From: Planctomycetaceae bacterium UBA2972
Lineage (GTDB): Bacteria > Planctomycetota > Planctomycetia > Pirellulales > Pirellulaceae
NCBI GenBank assembly: GCA_002348315.1
Contig: DEAW01000147.1
Span: 89,662-110,913 of the forward strand
DNA: 21,252 nt
Direction of reading: 5' to 3'
The translations under genes were made by a program, and so were the position numbers. Below the pieces are notes generated by a model. The model was not told the origin of the DNA. It saw only the letters and a list, made by a program, of their open reading frames with translations, and did not search any database. This document shows, one piece after another, positions 15,982-21,252 of the stretch; the first letter of the stretch is position 1, and every line of letters begins with the position of its first letter.

Positions 15982-17289
15982 ATGATGTTTGAAAACCAAC
16001 AATTATACGAACAGTTTAACGAGATCTTCTTTAGTTATGAGCATGTTGGATCAACAACATGGTTATATCTAACGACCTTGCTTTCGATTGCCGTCTTTTT
16101 CAAATTCGGGCGGTTGTTTAGCATGCGCAATCTGGACATCATCCTGCTGACACTGTTTTCGCCATGTTTCATGCTGGTTTCCTATGGCGAGATGAATGGA
16201 TTTCCGGAAACCGAACGGCTCGGTTATGTCACACTCTGGGTCATGGGCGGAATCTTCATCCTGCGAATGTTCTATGACTGCACGATGATTCGGAGACCAT
16301 TGCTTGAACCCAATCTTTCGGCAGGAGGGCTTTCCTTTCTGGTCTTCTCACTGTTCGTATTGCTGGTGAGCAATGTGTCAGTAGGGTATATCCAGAATGA
16401 AACAGAAGTACCCCGGGATGCAAAGTCGCTGAGTATGCCAGGCTATCGTATTCTGGAAGATTTACCGCCAGTACCGGTGGCGTTTTGGGAATCACCGTTC
16501 GAGTTACATCAACAGGCGGGTGAACCCGGAGTCTATCCCTTTGAAATGAGCCAGGCGCTTTCACTGGGGCTAGTGATTGCGGCTCAGTTTTTCGTAGTCA
16601 TGGGTTTGATTTTGGTGGGGTCCATCCATTTTGAAAATGTACGCATGGGATTAGGAGCGGCAGTCTTTTATTTGTTGATTCCGTATACTGGTGAAATGGG
16701 AGGCCATATAGATCATGTCCTTCCCGGCGCTCTATTGGTCTGGGCGATCCTGTTTTATCGTAAGCCGTTCATTGCGGGCGTCCTCCTGTCGCTATCATTC
16801 TGTATTTACTATCCACTCTTTCTAATTCCTTTATGGGTTAGCTTCTATTGGCAGCGAGGTGTTGTAAAATTCGGGACAGGCGTTGCACTGGGTTGGGCTT
16901 TGTTGGTGTTGGGACTCGTGTTAACGCAACGCGAGGATGTGGGGGACCTCATCAATCAGCTTAAGCGAATGCACGGATTTCTCATGCCTCAAATGGATCC
17001 GCGTGCTTTTCAGGGACTATGGGAATTCGGTTGGGCACCGGTGTATCGGATCCCGTTGATTACGGCCTTTATCATGATGAGCATTACCTATGCAATGTGG
17101 CCGGCGCAAAAGAATTTAGGTAGCCTGATCAGTTGTACAGCAGCATTGTTATTAGCCACGCGATTTTGGAATGGCGAAGGTGGAGGACTTTATCTTGGCT
17201 GGTCATTACCGTTGATCGTACTTATTATGTTCCGACCTAATCTCGAAGATCGAGTGATGCTTAGTCGTGAGACAGGAAACAGTACTTAA
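15982..17289 (+). CDS. Polytopic membrane protein, possibly GT-C (GT87-like) glycosyltransferase
   Basis: A protein of 435 residues from the ATG at 15982; TTG 15979 and ATG 15985 are neighbouring alternatives. It has roughly ten or eleven hydrophobic segments. Its centre reads GHIDHVLPGALLVWAILFYRKP followed by FIAGVLLSLSFCIYYPLFLIPLW. This recalls the kPllAGvllglA-ikyyPlfllP pattern of polyprenyl-phosphate-dependent mannosyl/glucosyltransferases (GT87). However, the N-terminal acidic motif expected of an active GT-C enzyme is not evident. A large extracytoplasmic loop with many prolines (near residues 145-185) follows the first few helices. The gene leads a tight run with moaB (9 bp gap), pepT and an exonuclease, but nothing in its sequence ties it to molybdopterin chemistry. 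Conserved hypothetical is the safe call. Confidence 0.6.
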   Translation: MMFENQQLYEQFNEIFFSYEHVGSTTWLYLTTLLSIAVFFKFGRLFSMRNLDIILLTLFSPCFMLVSYGEMNGFPETERLGYVTLWVMGGIFILRMFYDCTMIRRPLLEPNLSAGGLSFLVFSLFVLLVSNVSVGYIQNETEVPRDAKSLSMPGYRILEDLPPVPVAFWESPFELHQQAGEPGVYPFEMSQALSLGLVIAAQFFVVMGLILVGSIHFENVRMGLGAAVFYLLIPYTGEMGGHIDHVLPGALLVWAILFYRKPFIAGVLLSLSFCIYYPLFLIPLWVSFYWQRGVVKFGTGVALGWALLVLGLVLTQREDVGDLINQLKRMHGFLMPQMDPRAFQGLWEFGWAPVYRIPLITAFIMMSITYAMWPAQKNLGSLISCTAALLLATRFWNGEGGGLYLGWSLPLIVLIMFRPNLEDRVMLSRETGNST

Positions 17290-17298
17290 GGTGTCGCC

Positions 17299-17805
17299 AT
17301 GAGCCAGTCAGTAGAACAACATAAATCCGGCCCGGCGGAGGCCATTGGGATTTGCGTCGTGACAATCAGCGATTCCAGGACACTCGAAACTGATCGCGGT
17401 GGGAGTCTTGTCAGTGAACTTGCACGAGAAGAGCATCAAATCCTGCGTCGTGAAATCATTCCGGATGAGCCGCAGGCGATCACCGATTTGCTACAGGAGT
17501 GCGAACAGTCTCCGGAAATCCAGGCAGTTTTAATGACCGGTGGTACTGGCATTTCCAATCGAGACCAGACCTATGAAACGGTCAGCAGCTTATTCACTCG
17601 CGAAATCCCAGGTTACGGAGAATTATTCCGTTATCTAAGCTTTGCTGAGATCGGCTCGGCAACGATCCTATCAAGAACCACCGCAGGACTGATCAATCAA
17701 TTGGTAGTACTTACCATGCCGGGATCTCCGGCAGCTGTAAAATTAGCAATGGAGAAAATCATTCTTCCTGAGCTACGGCATTTAGTCCGTGAAGCAACTA
17801 AGTAA
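17299..17805 (+). CDS. moaB: Molybdopterin adenylyltransferase, MoaB/MogA family
   Basis: A 168-residue protein, the normal length for MoaB. Family motifs are SDSRT (24-28), MTGGTG with the RDQT that follows (79-91, Asp89), PGYGELFRYLSFAEIGSATILSR (104-126) and MPGSPAAV (140-147). MoaB/MogA proteins adenylylate molybdopterin before metal insertion in molybdenum-cofactor biosynthesis in the cytoplasm. The ATG start at 17299 lies 9 bp behind the membrane-protein gene. It runs 18 bp ahead of pepT, so it is probably part of a mixed operon. No other molybdenum-cofactor gene is visible in the window. The sequence fits MoaB better than MogA because of the short length and the PGYGELFR motif. Confidence 0.93.
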   Translation: MSQSVEQHKSGPAEAIGICVVTISDSRTLETDRGGSLVSELAREEHQILRREIIPDEPQAITDLLQECEQSPEIQAVLMTGGTGISNRDQTYETVSSLFTREIPGYGELFRYLSFAEIGSATILSRTTAGLINQLVVLTMPGSPAAVKLAMEKIILPELRHLVREATK

Positions 17806-17823
17806 CTTAAGACGAGAGAACTC

Positions 17824-19071
17824 ATGGCAGAATTAGCAGCATTGAATCGAGAACGACTACTCACACGATTTCTTCAATACGTTCAGGTTAACACGACTGC
17901 CAATGCAGAAACCGACCAATATCCAAGCAGTGAAGGCCAGTGGGAATTAGGAAAGATTCTGCTGCAGGAACTTAATGAGATCGGAGCCACAGATGCGCAT
18001 GTTGATGAATACGGACTGGTTTGGGCCATGCTGCCGGGAAATGTGGATGGTGCGCCAACGATCGCCTGGAATTCCCACCTGGATACGTCTCCGGAAACGA
18101 CTGGCGAGAATGTAAAGCCTCAAGTGATCGAAAACTATACGGGTGGTGATATACCATTGTCAGGAGATGCTTCCAAAGTGATTACGGTTGCTGAGTGCCC
18201 GGAGTTGAATGACCTGTTGGGCAAAACGCTCATTACAACCGATGGTACAACGCTCTTGGGTGGCGATGATAAGGCCGGGATCGCCATCATCATGGAAGCC
18301 GCAAATTATTTGCTGGAAAACCCTGAGATTAAACATGGTCCCATACGGATTTTATTTACTTGCGATGAAGAGATCGGTCGGGGAGTGAATCATGTTGATA
18401 TCGAAAAAGTAGGCGCTGTGGCTGCGTATACACTAGATGGTGGTGGTGCCGGAGATATTGATATCGAGACATTTTCGGCTGATGGAATCAACGTCACAGT
18501 CAAAGGTGTTAATATCCATCCCTCGATTGCCAAGGATCGAATGGTCAATGCGCTGCGAGCTGCAGGCGCCTTTCTGGAAAGATTACCTCAGGATCAGGCT
18601 CCGGAAACCACCGAGGATCGAGTTGGATTTATTCACCCTTATGTGCTTGAAGGGGGAGTCGCCGAAGTAAAAATCAAGATTCTATTAAGAGATTTTGAGA
18701 CGGCACAATTACAGGTAAAAGCAGACCTGGTCCAATCGATTGCCACTCAGGTTGAACAGGATTACCCGGGAATTACGATTGACGTCGATCACCAGAAGCA
18801 ATATCGCAATATGGCAGATGGATTACCGAAAGAACCGCGTGCTGTGGAATTCGCAAAGCGCGCTCATGAAGACTTGGGATTGGCGTACAGACTGAGTTCG
18901 ATTCGTGGCGGTACAGATGGATCGATGTTGACGGAAAAAGGACTCCCGACGCCGAATCTCTCGAGCGGACAACATACCCAACACTCACCATTAGAATGGG
19001 CCTGTCTGGATGAAATGATCCAACAGGGTCAGGTATTGTTACAAACAGCAGTCATTTGGGGACAGCTATAA
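17824..19071 (+). CDS. pepT: Peptidase T (M20B aminotripeptidase)
   Basis: A 415-residue metallopeptidase of the usual PepT length. Zinc ligands and catalytic residues are readable: His85 and Asp87 (HLDTSP), Asp148 (GGDDKAG), Glu182 and Glu183 (DEEIGRG), Asp205 (LDGG) and His387 (SGQHTQHSPLEW). The dimerisation/substrate segment is GVNIHPSIAKDRMVNAL (228-244), with His232 where the family has HPG; here the glycine is a serine. RGGTDGSMLTEKGLPTPNLSSG at 361-382 is the typical C-terminal substrate loop. It removes the N-terminal residue from tripeptides in the cytoplasm. The ATG start at 17824 is 18 bp after moaB, with GACGAGAG ahead of it. It is followed at 24 bp by the exonuclease. Confidence 0.94.
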   Translation: MAELAALNRERLLTRFLQYVQVNTTANAETDQYPSSEGQWELGKILLQELNEIGATDAHVDEYGLVWAMLPGNVDGAPTIAWNSHLDTSPETTGENVKPQVIENYTGGDIPLSGDASKVITVAECPELNDLLGKTLITTDGTTLLGGDDKAGIAIIMEAANYLLENPEIKHGPIRILFTCDEEIGRGVNHVDIEKVGAVAAYTLDGGGAGDIDIETFSADGINVTVKGVNIHPSIAKDRMVNALRAAGAFLERLPQDQAPETTEDRVGFIHPYVLEGGVAEVKIKILLRDFETAQLQVKADLVQSIATQVEQDYPGITIDVDHQKQYRNMADGLPKEPRAVEFAKRAHEDLGLAYRLSSIRGGTDGSMLTEKGLPTPNLSSGQHTQHSPLEWACLDEMIQQGQVLLQTAVIWGQL

Positions 19072-19095
19072 TAACCTTCACAGGAAACAGTGGTC

Positions 19096-19923
19096 ATGGA
19101 TGATGATATTAAGTTTTTAGTGTTCGATATCGAAACTGTTCCTGATGGTGAACTGATTTCAAGAATTCGGTATCCCGGCGAGCAACTCGAAGCACAGGCT
19201 GCGATTGAGAAATATCAACAGGAATTGCTGGAAACCAAAGGCTCGGATTTCATACCACAAACATATCACTTACCAGTTTCTGTCGTGATTGGCAAAGTGA
19301 ATTCCAGATATGAACTCGTCGATCTGGTTGCCCTGGATGAACAACAGGGACGCTCGCACATCATCACGCAGCATTTTTGGAAGGGCTGGGAAAAATACCG
19401 CGCAACGCTGGTGACATTTAATGGTCGTGGATTCGATTTGCCTGTGATGGAATTAGCGGCCTTTCGGTATGGAATCTGTCTGGAAAAATGGTTTGAGATT
19501 AACCGGAAGAGTTTTGACCAACCACGTAATCGCTTTAATCTTCGCAGTCACTTCGATGTCCAGGAAGTGTTATCTAATTTTGGTGCTTCGCGAATGATTG
19601 GTGGCCTCAACCTGATGGCCAATTTGATTGGCAAGCCCGGGAAGATGGATGTTGCCGGAGACATGGTTCACGAATTATTCAATGCCGGTAAGCTGCAACG
19701 CATTCATGACTATTGCCGTTGTGATGTTCTGGATACCTATTTTGTGTTTCTGCGGACCAGCGTTCTGGCTGGTAATTTACAGTTGGATCAGGAGCAGCAG
19801 GTTGTACGGAAAACACGCGAGTGGTTAGAATCCCGCTGTGAAGAATATCCGATCTATCAGCAGTATTTAGACAATTGGGGTGATTGGGAAAACCCCTGGA
19901 TGAACTCGCAGGATTCAGACTAA
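19096..19923 (+). CDS. PolB-like 3'-5' exonuclease (DEDDy family)
   Basis: A protein of 275 residues from the ATG at 19096. The five DEDDy catalytic residues are present: Asp11 and Glu13 in FDIETVP, Asp114 in FNGRGFDLP, and Tyr196 with Asp200 in YCRCDVLDTYFVFLR. HFDVQEVL at 142-149 is also characteristic. This matches the stand-alone predicted exonucleases related to the proofreading domain of family B DNA polymerases. The family is thought to degrade single-stranded nucleic acid 3'-5'; the cellular role is not established. GTG at 19090 would add two residues, but the AGGA at 19082-19085 is too near it and well placed for 19096. It is the last gene of the run from 15982, and its TAA stop overlaps the cupin gene's stop on the other strand. 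Confidence 0.9.
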   Translation: MDDDIKFLVFDIETVPDGELISRIRYPGEQLEAQAAIEKYQQELLETKGSDFIPQTYHLPVSVVIGKVNSRYELVDLVALDEQQGRSHIITQHFWKGWEKYRATLVTFNGRGFDLPVMELAAFRYGICLEKWFEINRKSFDQPRNRFNLRSHFDVQEVLSNFGASRMIGGLNLMANLIGKPGKMDVAGDMVHELFNAGKLQRIHDYCRCDVLDTYFVFLRTSVLAGNLQLDQEQQVVRKTREWLESRCEEYPIYQQYLDNWGDWENPWMNSQDSD

Positions 19924-20285
19924 GGGTCAAGGTACTCATCTGCCGGATCGAATTTAGGTAGGACCATAATGAGCACTTTCATTTTCCCGATCGCTCGATG
20001 TCGTGTCCCGGGGCGAATCATGATCGACATCCCGGGCTTTACCGGAATGACCTCATCATTGAGTTGCATACATGCATCTTCGTCGCATTCGAGAAAGAAA
20101 TAGGTTTCCGTAAGGATCTTGTGATAGTGAGTCTGAGCGTCTTCCGAGATTTCGGTGACATGAACCGTACCCGGAAAATCCTCGACGTCCGTGAATGCCC
20201 GTCGCGCAACACCACAAGGGCAGGGAGTCCCTTCGATTTTTGAAAAATCGGCTAATTCATAAGGCGGTTTGATTTGTTCAGTCAC
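19920..20285 (-). CDS. Small cupin-domain protein
   Basis: A 121-residue single-domain cupin. The metal motif reads THYHKILTETYFFLE with His53, His55 and Glu60. The second motif is PGMSIMIRPGTRHRAIG with His96. A C-P-C pair sits at 22-24 (TPCPCGVARRAF). Such small cupins can be sugar-phosphate isomerases, dioxygenase-like or ligand-binding proteins; the substrate cannot be told. GTG at 20285 is the start, with GGGAG about 8 bases upstream. The TAG stop shares the four bases CTAA with the exonuclease gene's stop, so the two messages overlap tail to tail. Confidence 0.85.
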   Translation of the reverse strand: MTEQIKPPYELADFSKIEGTPCPCGVARRAFTDVEDFPGTVHVTEISEDAQTHYHKILTETYFFLECDEDACMQLNDEVIPVKPGMSIMIRPGTRHRAIGKMKVLIMVLPKFDPADEYLDP

Positions 20286-20433
20286 GGTCGGAACTCCCGA
20301 TGCAAATCGTTACGGCAGGGATAGTGTTTGAGCCAAAATGCAAATCTGGAAATGGTCGTCTTTCCTCGTGAAAAGCGGCTAAATCAGATGCAATCATCAA
20401 AACAGATTGATGTGAAGTAGGTGGATTTCTTTC

Positions 20434-20444
20434 GTAACCGTTAC
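20434..20444. repeat. Short inverted repeat GTAAC-C-GTTAC
   Basis: A perfect 5-1-5 inverted repeat lies in the 263-bp space between the cupin gene (minus) and the small secreted-protein gene (plus). It could be an operator half-site pair, but short dyads arise by chance and nothing else supports it. Confidence 0.2.
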
Positions 20445-20456
20445 ATCTTATCAGAA

Positions 20457-20485
20457 TTACATAAAATCCGTAGAACAGCAATATT
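20457..20485 (+). promoter_or_regulatory. Candidate promoter of the small secreted-protein gene
   Basis: TTACAT (20457-20462) and AATATT (20480-20485) are 17 bases apart. Initiation would fall at about 20492, inside the palindrome at 20485-20498, leaving a leader of about 57 bases. The match is moderate. Confidence 0.3.
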
Positions 20486-20498
20486 CTGAATATTCAGA
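20485..20498. promoter_or_regulatory. 14-bp perfect palindrome, possible operator
   Basis: TCTGAATATTCAGA reads the same on both strands. It sits directly after the candidate -10 and covers the expected transcription start, a common place for a repressor site. The regulator is unknown. Confidence 0.4.
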
Positions 20499-20548
20499 CC
20501 CCGATAAAGACTCTTAAGACATTCAACACACCAGGCGGGGCTTCAACA

Positions 20549-20902
20549 ATGCGTATTACTAAAACCACGATCGTACTGCTCGTACTTTGCTTTTTCACAC
20601 TGCAATTAAAAGCGAAAGGGCCGGCGCCGATTCTAAAGGAACAGGTGATCAATCAGGATGCGTTGCAGGAGGCGATTGAGTTGCTATTTAAAGATCTCTC
20701 AGCACCTCAGCTCATCGAGCCGGGACAGATCTTCAATCCATTACCACCTCTACGGAATCCCCTCAAACTGAACCGTCCAGCCAAGCAGACGCAAGAGGCT
20801 GATGAAAAGTCAGACGTCAAACCAAATCCTGGTAAACGCAAACCAGCCCCGATTGTGAGCCCGGCAAAATTCCGTTTTGGAATTTCTGACAAAGAGATTT
20901 AA
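20549..20902 (+). CDS. Small secreted hypothetical protein, proline/lysine-rich tail
   Basis: A 117-residue protein that I do not recognise. Residues 1-22 are a signal peptide (MRITKTT, hydrophobic VLLVLCFFTLQ, cleavage near LKA-KG). Residues 30-55 form a short amphipathic helix-like stretch. The rest is rich in proline and lysine (NPLPPLRNPLKLNRP; KPNPGKRKPAPIV) and is probably disordered. It has no cysteine in the mature part and no enzyme motif. The ATG at 20549 has a GGCGGGG about 8 bases ahead. It stands alone between two minus-strand genes, so it has its own promoter. An envelope-associated or secreted role is inferred only from the signal peptide. Confidence 0.65.
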   Translation: MRITKTTIVLLVLCFFTLQLKAKGPAPILKEQVINQDALQEAIELLFKDLSAPQLIEPGQIFNPLPPLRNPLKLNRPAKQTQEADEKSDVKPNPGKRKPAPIVSPAKFRFGISDKEI

Positions 20903-20919
20903 GCAGTTACAGGACTCTG

Positions 20920-21252
20920 TTACTTAGCACTTAATTCATGCACAGCGTCGACTAAGGCGATGGCATTCTCTACAGGTGTTTGCTGTAAGACTCCGTGTCC
21001 CAGATTAAAAATGTGTCCGGGTCGTCCGGCCGCCTGATCCAGGACATCCTGCGTTCGAGTGCGGATGGTATCACGATCAGCCAGCAGTACCAACGGATCC
21101 AGATTTCCCTGGACGGATCGGTCATGCCCAACCGTTTCCCAGGCGTCATCCAGTCGTATACGCCAATCCACGCCGACGACCCGTGTGCCAGCTTCGGCAA
21201 GCAGTGGTAACAGAGCCGGATTACCGGTAGCAAAATTGATAACCGGCACACC
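20920..21252 (-). CDS. hemE: Uroporphyrinogen decarboxylase, C-terminal part (start outside window)
   Basis: The last 110 residues of an open reading frame that enters from the right edge. GVPVINFATGNPALLPLLAEAG, VVGVDWRIRLDDAW, VQGNLDPLVLLA and GRPGHIFNLGHGVLQQTPVENAIALVDAVHE are hallmark HemE sequences. Asn-Leu-Gly-His-Gly (NLGHG) includes the conserved active-site histidine. HemE converts uroporphyrinogen III to coproporphyrinogen III in cytoplasmic heme biosynthesis. The gene ends tail to tail with the small secreted-protein gene, 17 bp away. An internal GTG (21249) would be a false start because the family extends about 240 residues further upstream. Confidence 0.96.
   Translation of the reverse strand, partial: GVPVINFATGNPALLPLLAEAGTRVVGVDWRIRLDDAWETVGHDRSVQGNLDPLVLLADRDTIRTRTQDVLDQAAGRPGHIFNLGHGVLQQTPVENAIALVDAVHELSAK

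Noticed and set aside
20920..21252. A short independent minus-strand gene starting at GTG 21249
   Set aside because: The sequence is unmistakably the C-terminal part of HemE, and the frame continues past the window edge.

Overview
The window reads as chromosomal DNA from a planctomycete (Planctomycetota, probably order Planctomycetales); I cannot name a species. The reasons are the gene content: a MoxR ATPase / DUF58 / BatA-like / VWA cluster facing a secreted toroid protein with DUF4159 domains, a BRCT-MerR-TPR fusion protein, frequent GTG and TTG starts, and a mid-range base composition with no sign of a foreign island. All identifications come from reading motifs by eye; no database search was run.

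Layout. Positions 1-5715 are all on the minus strand. In transcription order they hold a secreted alpha-toroid protein with two DUF4159-like domains (5715-3388), a membrane glycosyltransferase of the GT39/ArnT type 7 bp behind it (3380-2082), a likely terminator (2050-2021), and an LptD/OstA-like outer-membrane assembly protein (1934 running off the left edge). A 251-bp divergent control region (5716-5966) separates this block from a tightly packed plus-strand operon at 5967-12593: MoxR AAA+ ATPase, DUF58 protein, BatA-like membrane protein with a degenerate VWA site, and a membrane VWA protein with a glutamine-amidotransferase-like domain. The operon ends tail to tail with a lipoate/octanoate ligase-like gene (13347-12622, minus).

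From 13509 to 19923 all genes are on the plus strand: a membrane-anchored HEAT-type repeat protein, the BRCT-MerR-TPR protein, a polytopic membrane protein, MoaB, peptidase T and a DEDDy 3'-5' exonuclease. The last four are closely spaced and probably form one transcript. A cupin gene (minus) shares its stop region with the exonuclease. A small secreted proline/lysine-rich protein (20549-20902) follows behind a 14-bp palindrome. The window closes with the C-terminal part of hemE (minus), cut by the right edge.

How the parts may work together: the MoxR module is a predicted inner-membrane, ATP-driven machine whose VWA-type domains presumably act on periplasmic or membrane partners. The divergent toroid-DUF4159 protein is exported and carries the same domain type found in related clusters elsewhere, so it may be a periplasmic partner. 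The adjoining GT39 and LptD-like genes point to cell-envelope (glycolipid/LPS-type) work. The second half is mostly housekeeping. No RNA genes, CRISPR arrays or insertion sequences were seen, and no gene-free stretch exceeds 300 bases.
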